Source: Akkermansia sp.
GTDB lineage: Bacteria > Verrucomicrobiota > Verrucomicrobiia > Verrucomicrobiales > Akkermansiaceae
DNA: 33,126 nucleotides
Reading direction: 5' to 3'
Assembly (NCBI GenBank): GCA_017435365.1
Contig: JAFSFD010000044.1
Location: forward strand, 1-33,126
The stretch's first letter is position 1. Each line of letters begins with the position of its first letter. The position numbers were made by a program, and so were the translations under genes. A model generated the notes under the pieces. It ran no database searches. It saw only the letters and a list, made by a program, of their open reading frames with translations, and was not told where the DNA came from. This document shows, piece after piece, positions 1 through 8,900 of the stretch.

Positions 1-390
1 ATACCACAGCGCAGCTGTGGTATTTACATACACCGGCTCTGCCGGTGTAATTCATTGAGCGAAGCGACTAGTTACCGCTGCATTAGCAGCGGTACATCCA
101 ATGGGCAGTCGCATAATAAATTAGCCTTCCCTGGGAAAATTATATGCTTTAGATATCCCATTGTACACTTATGGCCAATACATTGCAAAAACGGCAGTAC
201 CGCTGCTAATGCAGCGGTAACTAGTCGCTTCGCTCAATGAAATACTTGCTATCGCAAGTATGTAAATACCGCTGCGAGCAGCGGTATGAAAGCACAGCTG
301 GCGCTGTGCATGAAATACATGCCTGCGGCATGTATGAAATCCCTCACGCTGACGCATGAGGGATGGGAATTTGGCTTCGCCAAATTCCAA
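1..390. repeat. Array of short palindromes around a 45-bp inverted repeat
   Basis: Nine short hairpins follow each other with almost no spacing: 1-10/14-23, 30-37/41-48, 73-81/86-94, 242-249/254-261, 266-275/278-287, 292-298/303-309, 315-323/327-335, 341-346/357-362 and 366-375/379-388. Stems are mostly perfect, loops are 2-4 bases (longer in the eighth), and stem sequences differ from unit to unit. Linkers in the right half are 3-5 bases of the type gaaat, atgaa or gtaa; in the left half they read as the reverse complement (ttacat, ttcat). No protein is plausible here. The array is cut by the window start. Its function is unknown to me. Confidence 0.8.
51..241. repeat. 45-bp perfect inverted repeat with 101-bp core
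   Basis: Bases 51-95 are the exact reverse complement of 197-241. Each arm contains its own hairpin (taccgctgc / gcagcggta). The 101-base core between the arms (96-196) contains a further inverted pair, caatggg at 99-105 and cccattg at 157-163, and a short palindrome at 127-137. The arrangement could extrude as a nested cruciform or be a non-autonomous mobile element. No target-site duplication or coding capacity is visible. Confidence 0.8.
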
Positions 391-469
391 TTTATCGAGA
401 TTAGTAATCAAACTTTGAGCCTGATGGAGGAAAAATGCTGCTTATTTGAATTTTTTTTGAAAATAAGTC

Positions 470-498
470 TTGACGTGAGGTGGGTATCTGTGTATAAT
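470..498 (+). promoter_or_regulatory. Promoter of tRNA-Glu
   Basis: TTGACG at 470-475 and a perfect TATAAT at 493-498 are separated by 17 bases. The predicted start point is about 25 bases before the tRNA. This is the best consensus promoter in the window. Confidence 0.85.
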
Positions 499-530
499 TC
501 GCCCGCAGTCCGACTGCGAGCATCAAGAAA

Positions 531-602
531 GTCCCCATCGTCTAGGGGTTAGGACATATGATTCTCAGTCATAGAACCGCGGTTCGAATCCGCGTGGGGA
601 TG
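531..602 (+). tRNA. tRNA-Glu (anticodon CTC)
   Basis: The sequence folds as a cloverleaf. The acceptor stem is 531-537 with 595-601, including a G-T pair at the end. The D-arm contains the typical Glu stretch cgtctaggggttaggaca, the anticodon stem is tatga/tcata with loop ttctcag (anticodon CTC, reading GAG), and the T-arm carries ggttcgaatcc. The discriminator is G602 and no CCA is encoded. A strong promoter precedes it and a terminator follows. Confidence 0.95.
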
Positions 603-611
603 CTCCATAAG

Positions 612-645
612 AAAGCCCGAGGTTAACCCCCTCGGGCTTTCTGCT
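612..645 (+). terminator. Terminator after tRNA-Glu
   Basis: An 11-bp stem (612-622 with 630-640) with loop ttaaccc closes the tRNA-Glu transcript; the run of Ts at its end is short. The GNAT gene begins 19 bases later, so readthrough into it is possible. Confidence 0.75.
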
Positions 646-663
646 TTCAAGTGAGGAAAGAAT

Positions 664-1146
664 ATGATACGTTCTGTCAAACCTGAGGATGCGGCTGCAA
701 TTGCCACCATTTATAACCATTACGTCCTGGAGACGACTATCTCATTTGAGGTGGAGTCGCTCAGCGCGGAAGAAATGCGCGCCCGAATCGGGCATACATC
801 GGCGGAGTTCCCCTTCCTGGTGTGGGAGGCAGAAGGCCGGGTGCTGGGGTATGCCTGTGCGCACTGCTGGAAGGAGCGCGCTGCCTATGCCGGCACCTGG
901 GAGGTAAGCATTTACCTGCATCCGCAGAGCTGCGGGCAGGGCATAGGCTCCCGGCTCATGGAGCGGCTGATTGCCGATTGCCGCCGGGGCGGCTGTCGCT
1001 CGCTCATTGCCTGTATCACCGGGGATAATGAGACCAGCCGGGCGTTTCACCGGCGGCATGGTTTTTGCCGGGTATCGCACTTTTCCCGCGTGGGAATGAA
1101 GTTCGGGCGCATCCTGGATGTGGTGGATTACCAGCTGGAGCTCTGA
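664..1146 (+). CDS. GNAT N-acetyltransferase, phosphinothricin acetyltransferase (PAT) type
   Basis: A 160-residue acetyl-CoA-dependent acetyltransferase that covers the whole PAT family (usual length about 165-180). Seen in the sequence: the N-terminal IRSVKPEDA strand and helix, YNHYVLETTISFE at residues 17-29 (typical of PAT enzymes), the acetyl-CoA pyrophosphate loop GQGIG at 91-95, the GDNETS/AFHRRHGF segment at 120-134, and a C-terminal VGMKFGR...D pattern. Family members acetylate the amino group of small substrates such as phosphinothricin or methionine sulfoximine; the true substrate here cannot be read from sequence. The start is supported by gtgaggaaag just upstream, one of the few Shine-Dalgarno-like sequences in the window. 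It converges on pflA with only 8 bases between the stop codons. Confidence 0.88.
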   Translation: MIRSVKPEDAAAIATIYNHYVLETTISFEVESLSAEEMRARIGHTSAEFPFLVWEAEGRVLGYACAHCWKERAAYAGTWEVSIYLHPQSCGQGIGSRLMERLIADCRRGGCRSLIACITGDNETSRAFHRRHGFCRVSHFSRVGMKFGRILDVVDYQLEL

Positions 1147-1154
1147 GGTGCGCA

Positions 1155-1901
1155 TCAGTGCGTGCAGTGCGCGAAGCCGTGGGTGCGGAAGATGGTGCGC
1201 ACGGCATCCGTGAGCTCCGGCTCCGGCGGCTCCACGTCCATGAGCGTGTATTCGAGCCCGAGCTCGCCCCACTTGAACTTGCCCATCTGGTGGAAGGGGA
1301 GCACATCCACGCGCTGCACATTGCCCAGCCCGGCAGCATAGCGGGCCAGGGCGGTGATATCCTCCAGCTGGTCGGTGAGCCCCGGCACCAGCACGTAGCG
1401 CAGCCACACCGGCGTGCCGCGGGTGGCCAGCTTCTCGGCAAAATCCAGCGTGGGCTGCAGGGGCTGCCCGGTCACCTTCTTGTATTGCTCCGGGTTCCAT
1501 GCCTTGATATCCAGCAGCACCAGGTCGGTATCGGCCAGTAGGGCATCATCTGCATTGCAGCCGAGGTGCCCGGAGGTGTCGATGCAGGTGTGCAGCCCCA
1601 TTTCCTTGCAGCCGCGGAGCAGGGCACGGGTGAAATCCGGCTGGAAGAGCGGGTCGCCGCCGCTGATGGTCACTCCGCCACCGGCATTTTTCAGGAAGGA
1701 GGCATAGCGGCTGATTTCCTCCAGCATATCTTCCACACTGCGTTCCTTGCCCCGGCGTTTGTACGAGGTGTCCGGGTTGTGGCAGTACTGGCAGCGCAGG
1801 CTGCAACCGGCCAGGAACACGATGAAACGGATGCCCGGTCCATCGACCGTGCCGCAGGATTCTACTGAGTGAACAAGACCAGTCATGGCGGTGGGAGTCA
1901 T
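1155..1901 (-). CDS. pflA: Pyruvate formate-lyase activating enzyme (radical SAM)
   Basis: A 248-residue radical SAM activase (E. coli PflA is 246) that installs the glycyl radical on pyruvate formate-lyase. Seen: ESCGTVDGPGIRF at residues 14-26 and the [4Fe-4S] motif CSLRCQYC with cysteines 33, 37 and 40, followed by the GGxP-like GGDP segment and the DIK and LPFHQMG stretches typical of the family. The frame is open further upstream, but the extra 88 residues show no family similarity and would run across the ppa promoter. The ATG at 1901 fits both family length and a promoter ending 12 bases before it. No formate-lyase gene lies in the window, so the partner is elsewhere. Its presence implies anaerobic pyruvate metabolism. 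Confidence 0.93.
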   Translation of the reverse strand: MTPTAMTGLVHSVESCGTVDGPGIRFIVFLAGCSLRCQYCHNPDTSYKRRGKERSVEDMLEEISRYASFLKNAGGGVTISGGDPLFQPDFTRALLRGCKEMGLHTCIDTSGHLGCNADDALLADTDLVLLDIKAWNPEQYKKVTGQPLQPTLDFAEKLATRGTPVWLRYVLVPGLTDQLEDITALARYAAGLGNVQRVDVLPFHQMGKFKWGELGLEYTLMDVEPPEPELTDAVRTIFRTHGFAHCTH

Positions 1902-1913
1902 CTGCACGCCCGC

Positions 1914-1942
1914 ATCGTACCACGAAATGACGCACGTTTCAA
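1914..1942 (-). promoter_or_regulatory. Promoter of pflA, near-leaderless
   Basis: On the minus strand, TTGAAA (1942-1937) and TACGAT (1919-1914) are separated by 17 bases. The ATG at 1901 follows the -10 box after only 12 bases, which predicts a 5' leader of about 5-6 bases. No Shine-Dalgarno sequence is visible. Confidence 0.65.
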
Positions 1943-2035
1943 ACAAATTGCACTGCACCCCGTGTTGATATTTCCGGCAAGGCCGATTCCTGCGGCCTCT
2001 TGTGCCCGCAATCTGCAAATGGTTTTCGGTTTGGC

Positions 2036-2064
2036 TTGACTTGATGCGGCCGGCTTGGTAGTAT
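2036..2064 (+). promoter_or_regulatory. Promoter of ppa, near-leaderless
   Basis: TTGACT at 2036-2041 and TAGTAT at 2059-2064 are separated by 17 bases, and the ATG is at 2074. The leader would be about 2-3 bases long. Confidence 0.7.
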
Positions 2065-2073
2065 GCCATCATC

Positions 2074-2571
2074 ATGAGTACCCCGCGCATTGTCGAAGCC
2101 CGCATCGAAATTCCTATGGGAAGCCGCAATAAGTATGAGGTGGACGAAAAGACCGGCCGCATCAAGCTTGACCGCGTGCTGTATTCTTCCGTCTATTACC
2201 CGGCGGAGTACGGCTTTGTGGAAGATACGCGGTATCTGGACGGTGACCCTCTGGATATTCTGGTGTTCACCTCCGCCCCGACTTTCCCGGGTTGCTATGT
2301 GGACTGCCGCATCATCGGCGGTATGGATATGATTGACTGCGGCAAGCCGGACGTCAAAATCCTTGCGGTGAACGTGGGCGACCCCCGCTATGAGCACGTG
2401 AACACCCTGGATGACCTCCCCCCGCACTACCTGCAGGAAATCCAGAACTTTTTCCTCACCTACAAAACGCTCCAGAATAAGAAAACCGAGGTGGGCGATT
2501 TCTTCGGCGTGGAGACTGCCTGCCGCATCCTCGATGCCTCCATCGAACGCTTTGCTGCCGAAAAACAGTAA
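2074..2571 (+). CDS. ppa: Inorganic pyrophosphatase, class I
   Basis: A 165-residue soluble family I pyrophosphatase (E. coli 176) that hydrolyses PPi to two phosphates and so pulls nucleotide and protein synthesis forward. Active-site residues align well: E12, K20, E22, R34, Y42, Y46, the DGDPLD signature with D56, D58 and D61, then D88, D93 and K95. All are present, so the enzyme should be active with Mg2+. It is transcribed divergently from pflA, with 172 bases between start codons, each promoter lying close to its own start. The start codon is confirmed by family alignment (RIVEARIEIP strand) and by the promoter ending 9 bases upstream. Confidence 0.96.
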   Translation: MSTPRIVEARIEIPMGSRNKYEVDEKTGRIKLDRVLYSSVYYPAEYGFVEDTRYLDGDPLDILVFTSAPTFPGCYVDCRIIGGMDMIDCGKPDVKILAVNVGDPRYEHVNTLDDLPPHYLQEIQNFFLTYKTLQNKKTEVGDFFGVETACRILDASIERFAAEKQ

Positions 2572-2608
2572 ATCTGCTGCCGGAACACCTTTCCTTTTTC
2601 TGTCATAC

Positions 2609-2640
2609 CGCCCGGGACCTCACGTTCCGGGCGTTTTTCT
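2609..2640 (+). terminator. Terminator of ppa
   Basis: Stem cgcccggga / tccgggcg (2609-2617 with 2626-2633, one bulged base) followed by five Ts. Confidence 0.8.
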
Positions 2641-2698
2641 GCAATTTATTGAATAGGAATGAATAGTAAATATGTTAATAATTGACGATATGGAGCAA

Positions 2699-2743
2699 AA
2701 CTACATATTGTGGTTTCGGGGGGGGTAACAACTATATATTGTG
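2699..2743. promoter_or_regulatory. Direct repeat aactaYatattgtg flanking a G8 tract
   Basis: The 14-mer aactacatattgtg (2699-2712) recurs as aactatatattgtg (2730-2743), 31 bases apart, about three helical turns. The G8 run at 2718-2725 lies between the copies. The block sits 44 bases upstream of the -35 box of the giant surface-protein gene, so it may be an operator. The role is inferred only from position and repetition. Confidence 0.4.
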
Positions 2744-2786
2744 CTATATATCGTGTGGGTTGGAGCAGAAAAAACGGAGATTGGCC

Positions 2787-2814
2787 TTGAAAAATGGAGG
2801 GATAGTGGTAGAAT
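2787..2814 (+). promoter_or_regulatory. Promoter of the giant PEP-CTERM gene
   Basis: TTGAAA at 2787-2792 and TAGAAT at 2809-2814 are separated by 16 bases. The ATG at 2859 leaves a leader of about 37 bases, without an obvious Shine-Dalgarno sequence. Confidence 0.6.
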
Positions 2815-2858
2815 TATCCGCTCATGCGCCGCGCGCAAAATTTCTCTTTTACTAAGCC

Positions 2859-4178
2859 ATGTTCAGCTCTGATTCTGTTCATCTTCAGTTCGATGTCACG
2901 AAACCATCACCGCACCGTGGATGGGTGAAGTACTTTGTGGCGGCCCTGGGTCTTGGAATGGGCACTGTGCAGGCTCAGGAGCAGAAGCTGCTGGATTACT
3001 GGTGGGTGATGCCACGCGAAGAGGTGCAGAACGCGCCCCGTGTCATCCGGGTCATCGGTGCCAAGGGTGAGAAGTTTGAGGAAGTATACGCCGAGGAGCA
3101 GGCCGCTGCCCTGCGTGGGAGTGCCGCCATCATGCAGGCCCGGCTGGAGCGCCAGGCTGCGCTGCGGCTGGAGGCGCAGCAGCGCGCGCGAGAGCTGCGC
3201 GAGGCCGGCAAGTCCCCCGCCGTGGCGTATGAGGAAGCCTGGGCAGAGGTCTACAGCCGCCGCTGGCTGAATGCAGACTGGCGCGTGGGCAGCAGCAAGC
3301 TGGAGGACATGCTTGCCCGCATGGCTTCCGATAATGAGGATTTTGCGCTCACGGAGGAAGAGCAGCAGTGGGTGCTGGAAGCCCTGCTGGAGGATGATGA
3401 CCGCCTGGAAAGCTCCGAGGGTATAGAGCTGCTGCGCAATCTGGCCCGCCGCCTGCGTGGCATGGGCTATGGCCGCGTGTATTCCCCCCATGCGATGCAG
3501 GACGAACTCATGGAGCGTTTTGCGGAGGCCATGCGCCATGGCAAGGAAAGCATGGCCGCCTATCGCGATGCACTTTTCAAGACCAACCGGGATCGCATCA
3601 TGCACCACGAGCTTCGCGGTTACCTGGCTCCCTGGGGTATGGGTGCGGGCGGCACGCGCAGCTACCGCCAGGCTCCCGTGGTGCTTACCCCCTCTGCCGG
3701 CACCGGCAGCACGCAGCAGCCGCAGCTGCCCGGGCTTACTGCACTAACAGTTGGGCAGTCCTACACCGCCCCCGGGTTGAATGCTGTGCCGGGCGCGCAG
3801 AGCAATTTCCTGGCCACTGCCCCTGATGCGGAGGATGACGAAAAGGAGGAGGAAGAGGAGAAGGAAAAGGACGAGGAAGAGCTGCTTACAGCCCCCTCGG
3901 CCCCGGCTGCACCTGCCGCCCCGGCACCCCGCATGATGATGGCGCGCAGCATGTCCCTGCGCTCCACCGGCGCGGAGACCCTGGCGGAGGAAATAGTGGC
4001 AGATTACATTGTGGGTGCCGGAAAAAACACATCCTTCCACACCACGACCACAGTCAACGGTCAGACCCTGACACGGGGCAATATCCACAATGCTGCATGG
4101 AATGCCGAAGACTTTTATAGTTATACCAATTCCACCCGTTTGGGGAGTGCCACGGCCACTGTCTATTTTGGAGCCTAG
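2859..4178 (+). CDS. Giant surface protein, N-terminal part (ends at in-frame TAG)
   Basis: 439 residues up to an amber codon. Seen: an N-terminal extension, then a signal peptide (KYFVAALGLGMGTVQA, cleavage likely before QEQ near residue 40). A long charged, probably helical and coiled-coil region follows (about 70-260, rich in Arg, Glu, Ala and Leu), then a Ser/Thr/Pro/Gly linker. Next come a Glu/Lys/Asp cluster (about 324-345), an Ala-Pro stretch and the start of a beta-rich region (TTTTVNGQTLTRGN). The downstream ORF is in the same frame and continues the beta-rich region without a break in style, so this is best read as the head of one 3,548-residue protein. If the TAG really stops translation, a secreted helical protein without anchor is made. 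I do not recognise the helical part. Confidence 0.75.
   Translation: MFSSDSVHLQFDVTKPSPHRGWVKYFVAALGLGMGTVQAQEQKLLDYWWVMPREEVQNAPRVIRVIGAKGEKFEEVYAEEQAAALRGSAAIMQARLERQAALRLEAQQRARELREAGKSPAVAYEEAWAEVYSRRWLNADWRVGSSKLEDMLARMASDNEDFALTEEEQQWVLEALLEDDDRLESSEGIELLRNLARRLRGMGYGRVYSPHAMQDELMERFAEAMRHGKESMAAYRDALFKTNRDRIMHHELRGYLAPWGMGAGGTRSYRQAPVVLTPSAGTGSTQQPQLPGLTALTVGQSYTAPGLNAVPGAQSNFLATAPDAEDDEKEEEEEKEKDEEELLTAPSAPAAPAAPAPRMMMARSMSLRSTGAETLAEEIVADYIVGAGKNTSFHTTTTVNGQTLTRGNIHNAAWNAEDFYSYTNSTRLGSATATVYFGA
4176..4178 (+). other. In-frame amber codon splitting the giant gene
   Basis: Codon 440 counted from the ATG at 2859 is TAG. Reading on in the same frame gives NTADGGEKIASTPGSF, then LYLGTGFSGNI, which aligns with the LYLG...HFGGNIEV opening of the second internal module. 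No further stop occurs for 3,100 codons. One base change (TGG, CAG, GAG or AAG to TAG) would explain it. A sequencing error, a recent nonsense mutation and readthrough are all possible. Confidence 0.9.
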
Positions 4179-4244
4179 AATACGGCGGATGGTGGGGAGA
4201 AGATAGCCAGCACTCCCGGATCATTCGGCCTGACTGGCGGGAAC

Positions 4245-5930
4245 TTGTACCTGGGCACGGGATTCTCCGGCAATATAGTGGTCAGCGGCGAAGGCAACGT
4301 CCTGCATGCTGAAAGCCTGGAGCATAAATCGGCGTCTGCAAATGGTGGCTTGTTTGGCTTGGTTTCTGCTACGGCGCATGCCGTGTACCAGGTGCCGGGT
4401 AGCGGTGAGTTCCGCTATGGTACCCTCTCCGGCAGCGGTGAGCTGACCCTTTCTAACAATGCCGCAGCTAATAATGCGGTCATCTATATTTTTAATGATG
4501 CAGCAGCCGATGGCTGGTTTGATGGCACCATCCGCTTCGGTGCATCCCGCGGCGGTATTGTGGAACTCGATTTAGGGGCCGATTCTGACTCCAGCACAGC
4601 CTGGAGCCAGACCGTGTTCGATATGAGCGGTATCGGCCAGGCCACTGACGGCTATGGTATCTCAACCAGCGAGGCTCCGACCAGAACCATCCTGAATGTA
4701 CGTGGTAATGTTTCCATCGCCGGTCTGGAGAACGGTGATGCCAACAGCACCGTGACCTCCGAATCCGGCGACTTCTTCTATGACCTCACGCTGGGCGACG
4801 TGGCAGGGGCAGATTATGTCTACAACGGCACCTTCAACGGCGCCTACTACACCTCCGCTACTCAGTCCAACGGTTCCAGCACTCCTTCCTCTCTGGACCT
4901 TTTCAAGGTAGGAGCCAATCAGCAGACAATTACCACCAATGTATCTAATAATGCGAACCGTCTGCACTCTGTTTCCGTGCAGGAGGGTACCCTGCGCTTT
5001 GATGATGCCGGGTACTACGACAACATCTACGGACGGTCTCTTGAAACGGCTTTTGTGACCGTCAGCGGCGGGCGCCTCCTGGTCAACGACCTCATCGTAA
5101 CCGGCGTGAAGGAAAATGAAGCCGAGTTCCTGGTGACTGGTGGCAAGGTGGAGGCCAATGGCGATATCACCGTTGCCTATGACATGGGAGTCATGGGCGG
5201 GGGCTCTGTTTCTGCGGTCAATGTGAGCGCCGGTAACAACCTGGGCGTTTCCGGCTCCGGCAGTTCCCTGACCATCACCGGCAGCCTGGAGACGCTCGCC
5301 ATGCGTGTGGAGAAAGGGGGACATCTCGAGGCAGTTGATATCACTGTGCAGTCCAACCTGGAGGTGGGTACGGAATCCGCCCAGGTGGCAAATATCACTG
5401 ATGACCAGCGTGCCACCCTCATCAGCTCCGGCAGCCTGACCGCCGGTGAACTCCGCCTGCGTGGCGATGGTCTGCTGCAGACGGGGGACTCCGCCATCAC
5501 CCTGACCGGGGCGCACATGCACGGCGGCGCAGTGTGGAAGATGGAGGGCGGGCAGAACACCCTCAACGGCCTGCTGCGCCTGGAAAATGTCGGTGGGGCC
5601 GATGGACAGGTAACCTTCAGCGGCACCGCGGTGGAAGGAGCAGAACACGCCGTGCTCACCCTGCCGGGGATGGTCTCTCTGGCCGATGCCAACTGGGACG
5701 GTGGCAGGAATGCGCTTTTCCACCTGGATAACGTGCAGCTGGATTTCCGCCTGGGCGTGACTCTGACCAACACCGGCATCCCGCTGGCGGAGGGTACCGT
5801 GCTGACCCTGGCCAGCACGGCGAATGGAGGCGGTTATGTAGAGGACTCCACCACCTGGGTGCGTGTGGAGAGTTCCGACGCTCTCTACCACGGTGTACTG
5901 GGGTACGATGCGCAGCAGAATGTCATCATC
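4245..5930 (+). repeat. Module I of the giant protein
   Basis: Motif order: LYLG...FSGNI; GWFDGTIRF..GGIVELDLG (about 4510-4576); ILNVRGNVSIAG; LTLGDVAGADYVYNG; LDLFKVGANQQTI...VSVQEGTLRF (about 4893-5005); then LQTGDSAITL and LNGLLRLENVGG. Boundaries are approximate. Confidence 0.65.
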
Positions 5931-8900
5931 ACCATTCAGCACGAGCTGATTATTCCGCAGAAAATGGCCTCCGGTGATTTGCTCTATATTGAGATGTATC
6001 AGGATGCGCACGACCCGGCTCTGCCATATAAGGCGCATGATACATACTCCGGTGGCAGCTGGAGCGGCACCCCGGAGAATGTCGAGTCTCTCATCCGCTT
6101 TTCTAACCTGCAGATGAGCGAGGGTGCCGATTTGTACCTGGGTGAGGACCAGAAGACCGGCAACGAGGGAACAGAGGTGGTTGACTATCGTGCCGACCGC
6201 CACTTCGGCGGTAATATTGAGGTTATAGTGACCTCCACCGCCGATGATGCCGCGCAGCTTCACGGTGAAATCGGCGATTGGGGGAACTGGTATCTGGATG
6301 GACACCTGGGCGGCAGCGGGGCTCTGAAACTGGTGGCTCATAATACGCTAGGAACGCGGGATCTTAATCCGTCTACAGTCACGGAGAGTGATACCACCAC
6401 CTCGAAAACGTATGAGTATGGCACCGCCAGTACCTTTACATTCACGGATTATGCTACCCCGGAGGCATGGTTCTCCGGCACGCTCAGCCTGGCAGACCCG
6501 CATGGCGGTATTGTGCAGCTCAATATCGGCAACGTGAATATTGCGGATGCCGGTGATACCCGCTGGAAAAATACGCTCATTGATCTCACGCTTGATTCAA
6601 TGACCGACAAGGCTTCCGAAACGAGTGGAACAGCGACGGAGCAGGTACTGGGGCTGGTGGGCGATGCCCAGGTAGCCGGTATCAGGGGGGGGGACGGCGC
6701 CTTCATTGTCTCCAACGTGAAAGCCGGCAGCGGCAAGCCTTCTCCGGTGCTCACCATCGGTTCGGACATGGCCGATTACACCTTCTCCGGCACTGTGGGC
6801 GATGGCCGTTTCTACACCGGTGGTCAGGCTACCGGCAAGACCACCACCACGACTACCACCACGACCACGGCCAACAGTGGCACGGTGACCACCACCACGA
6901 CTTCCACCGTGGAAACCAATTTCCAGACCATGGAAAACGGGGCTCTCAGCCTCACCAAGGTGGGCAGCAACACCCAGACCTTCAGCGGGAGTGTGTACCT
7001 GGACCAGGTGCTGGTGAAGGAAGGAAAGCTGGCTCTTAAGGGCGGGACGATTGATATTGGAAGCATGGAGGTGCATAGCGGCGCTTACCTCCAGACAGCT
7101 TCCGGCGCTGTGATGGATTCCCTCACCCTCCACGGTGATTCCACCTGGGAAATGATGGGTTATACGAACCGTTACCTTTCCCCGCTGTATCTCACGAATA
7201 TGTCCGGGGGCGGAGCCAATATCACCTCCACCGACCCGCTGACCTGGAGCCCCTCCCGCTATATGAGCCTGAGTGGCGCGAATCTTACGCTCCTCGGGGA
7301 AAATACCCTCACCGCCGGTGGAGAAGCTATATTCGAGATTGGTTCCGGAATCACCCTGGACCTGAGTAATCCCCATGTGCTTACCAATGTAAGCGGCGCC
7401 GCTCCGAATAGGTGGATAGCCTTGTTCGGCAAGGTCTCGCGGGAATATGAATCCCTGCCCACGGATATGATTCTGGTCGAGGATGAAATGGGGAATTTCT
7501 ACGATGCGGCCTATATGCTGATTGGTGAAACCATTTACCTGCAACTGGGCGAGGCCCGCGACTATGGCATCGTGGCGAATGAGCATGCGGAACCGCATAC
7601 CTCGAAAATCGGCTATATATGGAGTGGTGAGGATAACGGCACGACTGATGGTGATGTGCACCACATCAACCTGACCATGGGCAGCATCTGGCGGGCGGAT
7701 GGCTCCGCGGAGAATACCGGCTGGCATGAGCAGCGCGCCGCAGGTTCCTCCAATGATGATATCGGCAAGTATGTGGATGGCAACACCGTCTGGTTCCTGG
7801 ATAAAGATGTGCATGGCTTCGATGAAGTGCACCGCATGGTGGATATCGTGGGGAATGTGGCTCCGGGTGAAATCATCATTGAGTCAAATCTTAATGCCGG
7901 TTTTGTGGATCCGAAACCCGAGGATGCCGAGTACCACATGGAGTATTCCTATGCCTTCGTGAGCAAGGATGGTACCGGCTGCATCACGGATTATGTGGAT
8001 GCCGAGGGCGAGGTAACCCCTACCTCCATCACCATGAAGGGGACCGGGCTGGTGGTGCTCAACCTCACCAATAATTTCTCCGGCGGTATTGATGTGCAGA
8101 ATGGTGGCATTTATGTGGCCACGGTGGGTGCCGCCGGTACCGGTGCTCTTACCTTCCACACCGACCAGGAGTGGAGCTTCAAGGTGCAGGGGCTGAGCAA
8201 CGGAGTAGTCGATACTCCCATGGAACGCCTGGGCTCTGAGCTCATGATCTGCTACCAGCACAGTGACGACGCCGTGTCCGGCTTCCGCGGTTCCTCCCTG
8301 CGCAACGATATCATCCTCTCCAGTACAAAGACGACGGCTGAAAATGATTTTGAGGGCCGATTCAAGGTTTCCTTCGCCTATGCCGCCTTCAATGAATCCG
8401 GCGGTGGCGACAGTATTTCCAACATCCCCCGCCACTGGCGCAACCTGACCCTCTCCGGTGCCCTGGTCGGCACCGGGTATGAGGCGACAGATGCGCAAGG
8501 TAACAAAATCTGGGTGAATACCAGCGCCAATGATACGCTGGAACTCACGGGCTATTGCTCCACCTGGGCCAATGAACGAGACCAGAGCTATACCACGGCC
8601 ATCACCCTGAACGAGGATACAGTAGGGGAGGGGAGCTATATATACGATGGAGACACCGGGAAGATTCTCAACCGTTTCCAGGGTAAGGTGGTGCTGATGA
8701 ATACGGTGAATACCTCTCCTTTGCCGTCCAATAAGTTGGAGAAACGTACGGCCGGTTCCGTGCAGCTGGTGCTCAAAGGTGAAAAATTGTCGCAGGCTCA
8801 TCTGGACATGACGCGTGAAAGCGTGAAGATGGGCTGGGATGAAGAGAATGACAAGGCAACCGCTTACGAAGAGTCCGACCACCAGAAACTCCCCCGTCAG

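Larger units (their letters stand above)
5985..7570 (+). repeat. Module II of the giant protein
   Basis: Same order as module I: LYLG...HFGGNIEV; AWFSGTLSL..GGIVQLNIG (about 6465-6530); VLGLVGDAQVAG; LTIGSDMADYTFSG; LSLTKVGSNTQTF...VLVKEGKLAL (about 6942-7030); then LQTASGAVMDSLTLHG. Boundaries are approximate. Confidence 0.65.

Noticed and set aside
1..390. CRISPR array
   Set aside because: The repeated units are hairpins of different sequence and unequal length with 3-6-base linkers. There are no identical direct repeats with unique spacers and no cas genes.
286..552. 88-codon ORF across the hairpin array and tRNA-Glu promoter
   Set aside because: It overlaps palindromes, a consensus promoter and the 5' end of tRNA-Glu.
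1902..2165. N-terminal extension of pflA
   Set aside because: It would add 88 residues with no family similarity and cross the ppa start and promoter.
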